Notes under the pieces: generated by a model | The model's database searches: none | Told to the model about the DNA's origin: nothing | Seen by the model: only the letters and a program-made list of their open reading frames with translations | Made by a program: the position numbers and the translations under genes | Source of the DNA: Fen-455 sp050015175 | GTDB taxonomy: Bacteria; Actinomycetota; Acidimicrobiia; Acidimicrobiales; Bog-793 | Length of the DNA stretch: 64,000 nt | Reading direction: 5' to 3' | Assembly (NCBI GenBank): GCA_050015175.1 | Contig: JBEKBX010000001.1 | Coordinates: forward strand, 124,001 to 188,000 | Part shown: in pieces, positions 54,048 through 62,964 of the stretch | Position numbering within the stretch: position 1 is the stretch's first letter | How the letters are laid out: every line of letters begins with the position of its first letter

Positions 54048-54760
54048 CGACCCGCGCGCCTCAGATAGACGACCAGGCTCTTGCCCAGGAAAGGGTTGAG
54101 GATCTTCTCGGGAACGCGAGTGACGGGCGTATGGGCCGTGATGTCCCAGACCAGGAGGTGGTGATAGCCGCGAACGGCGAGGCAGCTCTCGTTCTCCAGC
54201 CCGACCAGGCACCTGAGCCACCAGTACGGGCTGTGGAGCGCGTGCGCATGATGGGACGCGACCGGCTCCAGGCCTGCGTCCTCGAGCCTCCCGAGCAGCT
54301 GGCTTCGCCGGTAGATCCGCACATGGCCGCCCGCGACGGCATGGTAGCGCTGCGAGAGGGCCCAGTTGACGAGCTCTGGACCGAATCGGGGCACGCTGAT
54401 CGCGAGCATGCCGCCCGGCTTGAGCACGCGGGCGAGTTCGGCCATCGCCGCAGAGTCGTCGGGCAGGTGTTCCAGCACCTCCGCACAGATGACCCTGTCG
54501 AAGGCGCCGTCTGGGAACGGCAGCCTCAACGCGTCGCCCCTCACAGCGGCTCCTGCGCCACCGTCTCCGACCTCCCCGGACTCGACCATCGCCGCCATCA
54601 TCCCGATGACGCCCTTGACCTCGACCGCGTCGGCGTCGAGGGCGACGACCACGGCACCGCGACGGAGGCACGCGAAGGCGTGCCGGCCACCGCCACAGCC
54701 CAGGTCGAGAACGCGCTCGGCGGGGCGCAGGCCGAAGCGGTCGAAGTCGACGGTCAGCAC
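54044..54760 (-). CDS. class I SAM-dependent methyltransferase (Methyltransf_11 type)
   Basis: 238 aa. VLDLGCGGGRHAFACLRRG, ADAVEVKGV, VICAEVLEHLPDD and KPGGMLAISVPRFGPE are the SAM-fold motifs. GTG start overlapping the glycosyltransferase stop. It probably methylates the glycan or lipid made by the same operon; that is inference. Confidence 0.85.
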   Translation of the reverse strand: MLTVDFDRFGLRPAERVLDLGCGGGRHAFACLRRGAVVVALDADAVEVKGVIGMMAAMVESGEVGDGGAGAAVRGDALRLPFPDGAFDRVICAEVLEHLPDDSAAMAELARVLKPGGMLAISVPRFGPELVNWALSQRYHAVAGGHVRIYRRSQLLGRLEDAGLEPVASHHAHALHSPYWWLRCLVGLENESCLAVRGYHHLLVWDITAHTPVTRVPEKILNPFLGKSLVVYLRRAGR

Positions 54761-56013
54761 GCGAGAAGCTCGTAGTACTGCTCGGCCGTGGCTCGAGCCG
54801 TGACCGGCCAGCTGAAACGCTCGGCTGTGCGCTTGCGGCCTGCCGCCCCGAGGCGCAGGCGCAGGCGCGGGTCGCCGAGCACCGTGAGAATCGCCTGGGC
54901 GAGCGCGCCTGGCTCGTTCGGCGGCACGAGAAGCGCCGCGGCGCCACTCGGCCCGGTCACCTCGGGCAACGCCCCGCCGGTGGTCGCGACGAGCGGGACT
55001 CCACAAGCCATGGCCTCGATCGCCGGCAGCGAAAAGCCCTCATAGAGCGAAGGCACCACGGCGACCTCGGCCTCGGCGTAGAGATCGACGATCGACTGGT
55101 CGCTCAGCCCCGAGACGAAGCGGACCGCGCCTTTAAGCCCGAGGCGGTCAAGCGCGGCAGGGATCGTGCTCCCGTCCCGCAAGCGGCCTACGACCACGAG
55201 GTGGGCGTCTTGGCGCTCCGTACGTACCTTCGCGAGCGCCTCCAGGAGCGGAACAAGCCCCTTCATCGGCGCGTCGGCGCTGGCCGTGGTCATGATCCGT
55301 CCCGGCACGCGTGCGACCCCCGGCATCGGCCGGAAGACGGCACCGTCGACGCCTACCGGGACGACGGCGATGCGTTCGGGCGCGACCCCGAGCTGGTCGG
55401 CTATGTCGCGCCGTGACGATTCCGAGACGGTCACGATCCGCTGCATCCGGCGTGCGACCCTGGCCTGCATACCGACGAACCCGTACCAACGCTTCAGCGT
55501 CAACCGCCGCTGCCACCCGTCGGCGTGGGCCAGGTCGAGCTCGCGATCGACCGTGATGGGATGGTGGATGGTCGCGAGCACGGGCCAGCCGTCGTTCATC
55601 ATGCCGACGATCCCCGAGCCGAGGCATTGATTGTCGTGAACGAGATCGAACTCGCCGAGGTGGCCGGCAAGGAGGCGTCGCGCCCTCAGGCTGAACGTCA
55701 AGGGCTCGGGAAACCCCGCCGTGCACATGAGCGCGAACTCGAGGAGGTCGACCGGTGCGGTGAACTCGCGCAGCCTGGGAACCCGGAACGGATCCGGCTC
55801 GCGGTAAAGGTCCAGGCTCGCCACCTTCACGAGCTCGACGGGCTCGGCGAGCTCCGGATAGGGCGGTCCCGAGAACACCGTCACCGAATGACCGAGCGCG
55901 GCGAGCTCACGTGTGAGGTGACGCGTATAGACACCCTGACCGCCGCAACGCGGGTTCCCCCTGTAGACGAGGTACGCGATGCGCAGGCGGCGAGGCCGAG
56001 CTGGCTCTGGCAT
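54754..56013 (-). CDS. family 4 glycosyltransferase
   Basis: 419 aa, GT-B fold. IAYLVYRGNPRCGGQGVYTR is the N-terminal glycine-rich loop and PSLYEGFSLPAIEAMACGVP holds the EX7E donor site. First gene of the three-gene operon glycosyltransferase, methyltransferase, toroid protein. Likely modifies a cell-envelope glycolipid or polysaccharide; no direct evidence. Confidence 0.88.
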   Translation of the reverse strand: MPEPARPRRLRIAYLVYRGNPRCGGQGVYTRHLTRELAALGHSVTVFSGPPYPELAEPVELVKVASLDLYREPDPFRVPRLREFTAPVDLLEFALMCTAGFPEPLTFSLRARRLLAGHLGEFDLVHDNQCLGSGIVGMMNDGWPVLATIHHPITVDRELDLAHADGWQRRLTLKRWYGFVGMQARVARRMQRIVTVSESSRRDIADQLGVAPERIAVVPVGVDGAVFRPMPGVARVPGRIMTTASADAPMKGLVPLLEALAKVRTERQDAHLVVVGRLRDGSTIPAALDRLGLKGAVRFVSGLSDQSIVDLYAEAEVAVVPSLYEGFSLPAIEAMACGVPLVATTGGALPEVTGPSGAAALLVPPNEPGALAQAILTVLGDPRLRLRLGAAGRKRTAERFSWPVTARATAEQYYELLAC

Positions 56014-56159
56014 GACCGTCTAGCCTCCCGTGCACGGCTCCGATAAGCAAAGCGGCCGGCGCCAGCCGACCACAGCAGACCCTTCCCAGTCCCGCAAAGT
56101 CTTCACTACTATGAAGCCGTGCGGATCGCCGTGTGCCGATCACGCTGGGTCTTAGTCTG

Positions 56160-57419
56160 ATGGCCGCCGACATCATCCACCTTTCCGGCATCGTCCATAG
56201 CCCGCTGCTGGGCAGTGACGGGGAGCGGATCGGCCGGGTCGACGACGTCATCGCGCGCCAAGGCGAGCAGGCACATCCCCCGGTGACTGGCATCGTCGCG
56301 AGGATCGCCCGGAGGGAGCTCTTCGTCCCGATCTCGATGATCGAAAGCGTTCGTCCCGGGTGCGTCCAGCTCCAAGGCGAGACGCTCAACCTCGCCCGCT
56401 TCGAGCGCAGGCCGGGCGAGCTTCTCCTCACGAAAGACCTGTCCGGGAGGCACCTCATCAACATCGTCGGCGCCCGTCTCATCCGTGCCAACGAGATCGA
56501 GATCGCGCTCGTCGACGGCACCTTCGAGGTAATCGGGGTCGACCCGACCAGCCGGCCCGTTCTTCGCAGGATGCTCCCCCGCCCGCTCGCTCAGCGCATA
56601 CCGGCCAAGGCCATCGTCGACTGGGAGAGCATCCAGCCCTTCGTCTCCCACGTGCCGACGGCGATGCTCCGCATCCCTTACCGAAAACTGGCCCGGCTTC
56701 ACCCCGCCCAGATAGCCGACCTCGTCGAAGCCGCTTCACACGAGGAGGGCGAGGAGATCATCAACGCCGTCGGCCAGGACCTCGAGCTCGAAGCTGACGT
56801 CTTCGAGGAGCTCGACACCGAGCACCAGCTCGAATTCCTCAGCACCCGGACGGACAAGGAGGCGGGCCGCCTGCTCGCGACTATGGAGCCCGACGACGCC
56901 GCCGACCTGATCGCCGACCTCGACCAGGACAGGCGGCTCTCGGTGCTGGAGGCCATTCCGCAGCCGACACAAGCGAAGGTCCGGGCGCTGCTCAGCTACA
57001 ACCCTGAGACCGCTGGAGGCCTCATGAGCCCGGAATTCCTTGCCTTGCCCGGGAGCACGGTCGTCTCTGACGCGCTCGAGGAGATCCGTCGCAGCCCGGT
57101 CGCGCCTGAAGCGCTCGGGGTCATCTACACGATGGACGAGGACGGACGCCTCACGGGCACTGTATCGGTCGTCCGGCTGGTCAAGAGCCCGGCGTCGGCG
57201 CGCATCGGTGAGGTCGCGGACCTCGACCCGGTGGCGGTCAGGGCCGATGCCGACCTCCACGCGATCGTCCGGAAGATGTCGGACTTCAACCTCGCCGCGG
57301 CTCCCGTCATCGACGACGAGCACCGGATGATCGGCGTCGTCACCGTCGACGACGTGCTCGAGCTCCTCCTGCCGACAGGGTGGCGCCGCGACTTCGGAAT
57401 GACCGCCGCCGACGAGTGA
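56160..57419 (+). CDS. soluble PRC-barrel/MgtE-N/CBS protein, Mg2+-sensor-like
   Basis: 419 aa and no TM helix. Residues 1-70 form a PRC-barrel half (SGIVHSPLLGSDGERIGRV), a second barrel-like half follows to about 140, then an MgtE_N superhelix (about 195-285: FEELDTEHQLEFLSTR, LLATMEPDDAADLIADL) and two CBS domains (about 285-410: AGGLMSPEFLALP; IGEVADLDPVAVRADADL). In MgtE channels these N and CBS domains sense Mg2+ and close the pore; the membrane channel part is absent here. The next gene is an NRAMP-related transporter, so this may be its detached sensor. The start at 56160 was chosen by homology; a GTG at 56133 is possible. Confidence 0.82.
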   Translation: MAADIIHLSGIVHSPLLGSDGERIGRVDDVIARQGEQAHPPVTGIVARIARRELFVPISMIESVRPGCVQLQGETLNLARFERRPGELLLTKDLSGRHLINIVGARLIRANEIEIALVDGTFEVIGVDPTSRPVLRRMLPRPLAQRIPAKAIVDWESIQPFVSHVPTAMLRIPYRKLARLHPAQIADLVEAASHEEGEEIINAVGQDLELEADVFEELDTEHQLEFLSTRTDKEAGRLLATMEPDDAADLIADLDQDRRLSVLEAIPQPTQAKVRALLSYNPETAGGLMSPEFLALPGSTVVSDALEEIRRSPVAPEALGVIYTMDEDGRLTGTVSVVRLVKSPASARIGEVADLDPVAVRADADLHAIVRKMSDFNLAAAPVIDDEHRMIGVVTVDDVLELLLPTGWRRDFGMTAADE

Positions 57420-57486
57420 ACTCGGGCCTGTGGACCGCGCCGGTCCGCATAGGTCCCTTCGGATGTCGCCACAGGAGCCGAGCGGG

Positions 57487-57492
57487 TAATAT
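57487..57492 (+). promoter_or_regulatory. -10 element for the NRAMP transcript
   Basis: TAATAT, the best -10 match in the gap, placing the transcript start near 57499. The -35 region (about 57464-57469) is weak. Confidence 0.45.
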
Positions 57493-57498
57493 CCTGCC

Positions 57499-57783
57499 TG
57501 CAAGCAGCCATGCCTTCTCCGGCAACGGTGAGCTGAGTGCACCCGGCCGTGCCGGGGTGAAGCCGGTACCCGTCGGCGCCACTCGTTCAAAGGCAGGCTG
57601 ACGATGGGCCAGGAAATGGAGCACCCCTGAGTACCGACGGTTGGTTACCTGACCAACTTCGCGCGCACGTTGCTTCAGGGCAGGAGCGGCCGTCCCGCTG
57701 AACCCTCCTGACCTCTGGTGTGCTTGCGCGATCAGCTACGCCTACGCACACCGACGACGCCAATGCCGGCGCGAGAGGTCACC
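57499..57783 (+). promoter_or_regulatory. structured 5' leader of the NRAMP-type gene, possible metal riboswitch
   Basis: About 285 nt with no gene. GCCTGC (57496-57501) can pair with GCAGGC (57593-57598), enclosing at least two strong hairpins: CACCCGGC/GCCGGGGTG at about 57539-57559, and GCCG/CGGC at about 57562-57577. A separate perfect hairpin GTTGGT-tacctg-ACCAAC lies at 57640-57657. The conserved sequences of the M-box and yybP-ykoY riboswitches are not recognisable. Confidence 0.45.
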
Positions 57784-59460
57784 ATGGTCACGAACCTGCA
57801 ACCTGGCGAGGACGAGGAGCCCGAGGAGCACTCCTCGGCAGTTCTCGACAGCGCGCACGTGGGCGACATCCAGGGGGCTTTCGGCACGATCCGCGAGCAC
57901 GATCTTGCTGCTCGACGATCCTGGGGCAAAAAGCTCCTCACGCTGCTCGCCATAGTCGGCCCCGGCCTCATCGTGATGGTGGGCGACAACGACGCCGGCG
58001 GCGTCGCGACTTATGCCCAGGCCGGTCAGAACTACGGCCTCACCCTGCTGTGGACCTTGCCGTTGCTCATCCCGGTCCTGATCGTCAACCAGGAGATGGT
58101 CGTGCGATTGGGGGCGGTGACAGGCGTCGGCCACGCCCGGCTGATCAAGGAGCGCTTCGGCAGGTTCTGGGCGGCCTTCTCGGTCGGCGACTTGTTCATC
58201 CTGAACTTCCTCACGATCGTCACCGAGTTCATCGGCGTGAGCCTTGCCCTCAGCTACTTCGGCATCTCTCCGGACATCTCGGTCCCCATTGCCGCGCTCG
58301 GGTTGATCGCCATAACCACGACCGGCAGCTTCCGCAGCTGGGAGCGTTTCATGTTCATCTTCGTTGCGGTGAACTTCCTCGCCATCCCGCTCGTGATCCT
58401 GGTCCATCCCCAGGCCGGCCCTATAGTACGCGGGTTTCTCATCCCGGGAGCCGAGGGTGGGATTACCTCGACCGCGGTGCTCTTGATCATCGCGATTGTG
58501 GGAACCACGGTCGCGCCGTGGCAGCTGTTCTTCCAGCAGTCCAACATCGTCGACAAGCGGATCACGCCACGCTGGATCAACTATGAACGGGCAGACACGT
58601 TCTTTGGTTCGATCGTCGTGGTGATCGCGGCCAGCGCGCTCCTCGTGACGGCTGCCTTTGCGTTCCGGGGCACCCGGTTCGCCGGCCACTTCACGAACGC
58701 AGCGGGCGTGGCGAGTGGACTCGAGCACACGGTCGGGCACGGAACGGGAGCGCTCTTCGCGCTCGTGCTGCTCAACGCCTCGATCATCGGGGCCGCCGCC
58801 GTCACACTTTCGACGTCCTACGCCTTCGGCGACATTTTCGGGATGCGCCATTCCCTTCACCGCAGCTTCGCTGACGCGAAACAGTTCTACATCCTCTTCA
58901 CTGCACTGGTGATCTGCGCTGCGGGCATCGTCCTGATCCCCGGCGCGCCGTTGGGGCTGATCACGACCGCCGTTCAGGCGTTGGCAGGAATTCTCCTGCC
59001 GAGCGCGACAGTGTTCCTCCTCTTGCTCTGCAACGACAAGGAGGTTCTCGGGCCGTGGGTCAACCGCCCATGGCTGAACGCATTGGCAGGGTTGGTCGTC
59101 TCCGTGCTGCTGGCGCTGTCGCTCATCTTGATGACGACCACCGTGTTCCGGAACCTGGACGTCACCTCGCTCGCCATCGTGCTGGGAGGGATCATCGTGG
59201 CCGGGTTCCTCGGCGTGGGCTCGTGGGCGCTCCTTCCTGGCCAGCGTGCCAAACGTCGCGTCGCCATCCAGGTCGCCGCGGCCGCCGAACGCGAGACCAA
59301 AGTCCGGCGTGAAACCTGGAGGATGCCTCAGCTTGCCCTCCTCGAGCGACCCGTATGGTCGCGTGGGCGTACCGTGTCAATGCGGGTCCTGAGCCTCTAC
59401 CTGGTCCTGGCGGTCGTCCTCCTCATCGTGAAGGCAGTGCAGATCGGGGTCGGCCACTGA
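57784..59460 (+). CDS. NRAMP-family transporter with altered ion site, probable Mg2+ transporter
   Basis: 558 aa with about 11 TM helices. TM1 has GDNDAGGVAT where Mn/Fe NRAMPs have the DPGN motif: Asp70 is kept, Pro becomes Ala and Asn becomes Gly73. TM6 has TTVAPWQLFF where the classical motif is MPH: the metal-binding Met is Ala244 and the His is Trp246. Loss of the Met is the change known in NRAMP-related Mg2+ transporters. A hydrophilic N-terminal tail of about 45 residues precedes TM1. The ATG at 57784 has AGAGG 5 nt upstream; a longer GTG start at 57718 is less likely. The MgtE-N/CBS gene lies immediately upstream. Confidence 0.85.
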   Translation: MVTNLQPGEDEEPEEHSSAVLDSAHVGDIQGAFGTIREHDLAARRSWGKKLLTLLAIVGPGLIVMVGDNDAGGVATYAQAGQNYGLTLLWTLPLLIPVLIVNQEMVVRLGAVTGVGHARLIKERFGRFWAAFSVGDLFILNFLTIVTEFIGVSLALSYFGISPDISVPIAALGLIAITTTGSFRSWERFMFIFVAVNFLAIPLVILVHPQAGPIVRGFLIPGAEGGITSTAVLLIIAIVGTTVAPWQLFFQQSNIVDKRITPRWINYERADTFFGSIVVVIAASALLVTAAFAFRGTRFAGHFTNAAGVASGLEHTVGHGTGALFALVLLNASIIGAAAVTLSTSYAFGDIFGMRHSLHRSFADAKQFYILFTALVICAAGIVLIPGAPLGLITTAVQALAGILLPSATVFLLLLCNDKEVLGPWVNRPWLNALAGLVVSVLLALSLILMTTTVFRNLDVTSLAIVLGGIIVAGFLGVGSWALLPGQRAKRRVAIQVAAAAERETKVRRETWRMPQLALLERPVWSRGRTVSMRVLSLYLVLAVVLLIVKAVQIGVGH

Positions 59461-59507
59461 CACCGGGGCGGGCACTCGCCGAGGGGCCGCAGGATAGCCT
59501 CCACGGG

Positions 59508-59540
59508 GTGAACAACATGCCAGCGTGGGGCGCCCGGTGA
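59508..59540 (+). CDS. 10-codon leader ORF before the GNAT gene
   Basis: GTG start, peptide MNNMPAWGAR, stop TGA overlapping the GTG start of the next gene as GTGA. A TAGCCT at 59495-59500 lies 7 nt before its start, so it is probably translated leaderless and coupled to the acetyltransferase. No known function. Confidence 0.4.
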   Translation: MNNMPAWGAR

Positions 59541-60463
59541 CCTCGACGAGCGGTCTCAAACAACCTCCCGGTCGGCTGAGCTCCGGGCCGGGGCTCCGGC
59601 CGGAGGACGTCCACGCGATCGAAGAGCTCGCCAAGGCGTGCGTCGCGCTGGACGGAGGACGTCTCAAGCTCGAGCGAGACGTCCTCCGTTCGCGGCCTTT
59701 GGATCGGGTCAACGACTTCCTGTGGACAGCAGAGCGCGGCCTGGTCGGCTTTCTGGGCCTCTACGGTTACCGCCCGGACCAGGTCGAGATCTGCGGGATG
59801 GTCCATCCCGCAGCGCGCCGGCAGGGTGTCTTCTCACGACTGTTCGAGGCCGCGACCGCCGAGCTGGCCCTACGCGGCGTGCCGCTGGCCCTCCTGGTCG
59901 TGGATCGCCTCTACGAGCCCGGGGCGTGCTTCGCCCGGCACGTCGGGGGCATGATCGAGCACTCGGAGCACCGTATGAGTCTGCAACGGGAGCCTGCCGG
60001 CATCGTCCCCGATCCGCTCGTAACCATCCGCGAAGCGGCGTTGGCCGACGCGAGCTTCGTCGTGTCGTGCCTGATCGATGCTTTCGGCTTTCACACCGAG
60101 CGGCTCGACGACGAGGAGCTCGCGGCCCTTGCCAAGCGGTACCCCGGAACGCTCGTCATCGACTATGCGAACGAGCCGGTCGGAACCGTCCGCGTCGACC
60201 GGGACGACGACATGGCGGGCATCTACGGTTTCGTCATCGTGCCGGAGCACCGGGGACGCGGGATCGGCCGGCAAGTGCTGTCGTCTCTCGCCAGGGACCT
60301 CAAGGCCGAAGGCGTGAGGGAAGTAGGGCTCGAGGTGTCAGTCACGAACGACGCCGCGCTGCACCTGTACTTGAGCTGCGGGTTCGACGTCATGGGCACG
60401 GAGGACTACTACGCGGTGGGACTGGGGTCCCGGGCCACCGATCCGCAACGCCGCGTCCTGTAG
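59537..60463 (+). CDS. tandem GNAT acetyltransferase
   Basis: 308 aa, two GNAT domains. Acetyl-CoA loops are VHPAARRQGVFSRLFEAA in the first half and VIVPEHRGRGIGRQVLSSL in the second. Tandem GNATs of about 300 aa include mycothiol synthase MshD, but I see no MshD-specific signature. The GTG at 59537 is chosen for its overlap with the leader ORF; a GTG at 59525 is in frame. Confidence 0.78.
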   Translation: MTSTSGLKQPPGRLSSGPGLRPEDVHAIEELAKACVALDGGRLKLERDVLRSRPLDRVNDFLWTAERGLVGFLGLYGYRPDQVEICGMVHPAARRQGVFSRLFEAATAELALRGVPLALLVVDRLYEPGACFARHVGGMIEHSEHRMSLQREPAGIVPDPLVTIREAALADASFVVSCLIDAFGFHTERLDDEELAALAKRYPGTLVIDYANEPVGTVRVDRDDDMAGIYGFVIVPEHRGRGIGRQVLSSLARDLKAEGVREVGLEVSVTNDAALHLYLSCGFDVMGTEDYYAVGLGSRATDPQRRVL

Positions 60464-60574
60464 GCGAAGGACTGACAATCCCCTACGACGAAGGACGGGC
60501 TCTGTCCGGCGGACGAGCACCGAACGCCAGCAAGTTGCGCCCTTGAGACGCGCCTGAGCCCTAACGTTGGCGTC

Positions 60575-61624
60575 ATGCGCTATCGAACGCTCGGAGGAAC
60601 CGGCATCCAGGTCAGTGCGTACTGCCTCGGCGCCATGATGCTCGGTGAATGGGGCAACAAGGACCACGAGGACGGGGTGCGCATCGTGCACGCGGCCTTG
60701 GACGCGGGAATCAACTTCGTCGACACGGCGGACGTGTACTCGCACGGCGAGTCGGAGGAGATAGTCGGAAAGGCTCTGAAGGGCCGGCGCGACGACGTCG
60801 TGCTCGCCACGAAGGTGAACTTCGGCATGGGCCCGGGAAGGAACAGCTCGGGCAATTCGCGCCGCTGGATCCGCTACGAGGTCGAGCAGAGCCTGCGGCG
60901 CCTCGGCACCGACTGGATCGACCTGTACCAGATCCACCGCCCCGATCCGCGAACCGACATCGAGGAGACCTTGTCGGTGCTGACTGACCTGATCCGGGAA
61001 GGCAAGGTACGCGCGATCGGTTGCTCGACATTCCCCGCCGAGTTGATCGTCGAGTCGCATTGGGCTGCCGAGCGGCGCGGGTTCGAACGTTTCCGCTGCG
61101 AACAGCCCCCGTACTCGCTTTTCGCCCGTGGGATCGAGGCGGCAGTGCTGCCGGTCTGCGAACGCTACGGCATGGGGGTGATCGCGTGGAGCCCGCTCGC
61201 CGGCGGGTGGCTGACCGGCAAGTACCGTCACGGCAAGGAGATCGACATGACCTCCGGACGGGCGTCTCGGGTCCCACAGCGTTTCGACCCGACCCTTCCG
61301 GCCAACCAGCACAAGTTGGACCTGGTCGACCAGCTCGAGGCCGTGGCCACCGACGCCGGGATGTCGCTCAGGCACCTCGCGCTTGCCTTCGTCGTGTCGC
61401 ACCCGGCTGTGACCGCCGCCATCATCGGGCCGAGGACCATGGACCAGCTGCAGGACCTGATCTCGGGTTGCGAGGTCGCGTTGGACGACGCCACGCTCGA
61501 CCGTCTGGACGAGATCGTCCCACCAGGAGTCACGTTGAATCCAGCCGACGCCGGCTGGCAGGGCGAATCACTCACGCAGCCGTCGCGGCGCCGGCGACCC
61601 TTGGAAGCGCGCGCCGCCGGCTGA
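60575..61624 (+). CDS. aldo/keto reductase
   Basis: 349 aa, NADPH-dependent TIM barrel. The catalytic tetrad is in FVDTADVYSHGESEE (Asp and Tyr), LATKVNFG (Lys) and YQIHRPDP (His), and the cofactor loop is in AIIGPRTMDQL. Leaderless promoter TAACGT 7 nt before the ATG. The substrate is unknown. Confidence 0.9.
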   Translation: MRYRTLGGTGIQVSAYCLGAMMLGEWGNKDHEDGVRIVHAALDAGINFVDTADVYSHGESEEIVGKALKGRRDDVVLATKVNFGMGPGRNSSGNSRRWIRYEVEQSLRRLGTDWIDLYQIHRPDPRTDIEETLSVLTDLIREGKVRAIGCSTFPAELIVESHWAAERRGFERFRCEQPPYSLFARGIEAAVLPVCERYGMGVIAWSPLAGGWLTGKYRHGKEIDMTSGRASRVPQRFDPTLPANQHKLDLVDQLEAVATDAGMSLRHLALAFVVSHPAVTAAIIGPRTMDQLQDLISGCEVALDDATLDRLDEIVPPGVTLNPADAGWQGESLTQPSRRRRPLEARAAG

Positions 61625-61629
61625 GGTCC

Positions 61630-62037
61630 TCACCAGCGCGGTACGTAGCCTCCGCGGCCCATAACGGCGCTCTCGAAGGGATCCACCGACTCGTCCACGC
61701 CTCCTGTGACCTCGGTGACCCACGCCAGACGCTCCTTCAAGAGGCGTTCGACACCTCCCTGCAGCGTCACGGCGGATATCGCGCAGGACCCACAGGCGCC
61801 CTGGAGCTGCACCTCCACGACGCCGGCGTCGTAGTCGACGTCGACGAGGGCGATGTCGCCACCGTCGGCCTGCACAGCGGGGCGCATGAGCTCGAGCAGA
61901 TCGTCGAGGGCTTCCTTGCGTCGATCGCGCTCGGCGTCGTCGATCGGCCCGATGTCGGACCTGGTGGGAATCCCCACGCTGGCGGCCACCGGGGCAGGCG
62001 CGTCCGGGGACACCGGCCTCGTAGCCTCATCCTGCAT
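61630..62037 (-). CDS. NifU C-terminal domain iron-sulfur protein
   Basis: 135 aa. MRPAVQADGGDIALVDVD and GACGSCAISAVTLQGGVERL with its CxxC match NfuA/NifU C-terminal proteins that deliver Fe-S clusters. About 45 disordered residues precede the domain. The ATG at 62037 has AGGGG 7 nt upstream. Probably serves complex I and other Fe-S enzymes. Confidence 0.85.
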   Translation of the reverse strand: MQDEATRPVSPDAPAPVAASVGIPTRSDIGPIDDAERDRRKEALDDLLELMRPAVQADGGDIALVDVDYDAGVVEVQLQGACGSCAISAVTLQGGVERLLKERLAWVTEVTGGVDESVDPFESAVMGRGGYVPRW

Positions 62038-62113
62038 CGCCGACCCCTCCTCCCGTTCGTGCCGCGCCGTGAGCCTTGTCCACCCTGATGATAAGAGGTC
62101 GTAGGCTTCATCC

Positions 62114-62956
62114 ATGCAGCTCGTATTGCTCGCAGCAGGTCACGGCCGTCGCTTCGGGGGCTTGAAGCAACTTGCTCCCGTCGGGCCGGGCGGCGAGGCG
62201 CTGATGGATTTCACGGCCCGCGACACCCTCGCCGCAGGGTTCGGCGGTGTCATCCTCATCGTGCGAGAGGAGATCCAGAGCGAGCTTCTCGACCACGTCG
62301 GGTCGTTCTGGCCGCCGGACCTCCCGGTCGTGCCTGTCGTCCAGGGGCCCATCGCAGGCACAGCTCAGGCGGTGGCGTCGGCCCGACCCTTCATAGACGG
62401 ACCTTTCGGCGTCGCCAACGCCGACGACCTCTACGGAACCTCAGCTCTCACGACGCTCGCGGAGCATCTCCACGAAGGCTCCCCGGGCGACCACCTGATC
62501 GTCAGCTACCAGCTGCGCGACACGGTCATCACCGACAGCCCGGTCACCCGAGGGCTCTGCGAGACCGGGGAGGGCCACCTCCTCTCCCGCATCGTGGAAC
62601 AGCGGATACAGCGACTCCCCGATGGGGCGTTCGAGGGATCTCCTATCGCGGGACCGGACGCGGGCCGCTTGCAACGCCTGAGCGGCGACGAGCAGGTGAG
62701 CATGAACCTATGGGGCTTCGCAGACTCGATACTGAACGAGCTCGACAGTGCGCTCGACGCGTTCGACCCCGAAACCGCGCCGCACGACGAAGGCAAGCCG
62801 CCCGAGCTCCTGCTGCCCGACGTGGTCGGTCAGATCGTGGCCGGAGGCAGGGCACGTTTCCTCGTCGTGCCGTCGAACAGCCGTTGCATAGGGCTCACAC
62901 ACCCTGACGATTTACCGCTCGTGCGCTCGCTCGTCGCAGAAGGGCTAGCCGGCTGA
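62114..62956 (+). CDS. nucleotidyltransferase, MobA-like/sugar-nucleotide type
   Basis: 280 aa. LVLLAAGHGRRFGGLKQLAPVG is the NTP loop with LKQ, and VANADDLYG is the metal Asp pair. The C-terminus has NLWGFADSILNEL, as in glucose-1-phosphate-type enzymes. Substrate unknown. Leaderless promoter TAGGCT 6 nt before the ATG. Confidence 0.75.
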   Translation: MQLVLLAAGHGRRFGGLKQLAPVGPGGEALMDFTARDTLAAGFGGVILIVREEIQSELLDHVGSFWPPDLPVVPVVQGPIAGTAQAVASARPFIDGPFGVANADDLYGTSALTTLAEHLHEGSPGDHLIVSYQLRDTVITDSPVTRGLCETGEGHLLSRIVEQRIQRLPDGAFEGSPIAGPDAGRLQRLSGDEQVSMNLWGFADSILNELDSALDAFDPETAPHDEGKPPELLLPDVVGQIVAGGRARFLVVPSNSRCIGLTHPDDLPLVRSLVAEGLAG

Positions 62957-62964
62957 GGCTTGCC

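Noticed and set aside
57420..57783. M-box, yybP-ykoY, cobalamin or TPP riboswitch
   Set aside because: None of their conserved core sequences can be placed by eye; kept only as an unassigned structured leader.
59525..60463. Naming the tandem GNAT as mycothiol synthase (mshD)
   Set aside because: Length and tandem layout fit, but no MshD-specific residues could be recognised and it is not next to other msh genes.
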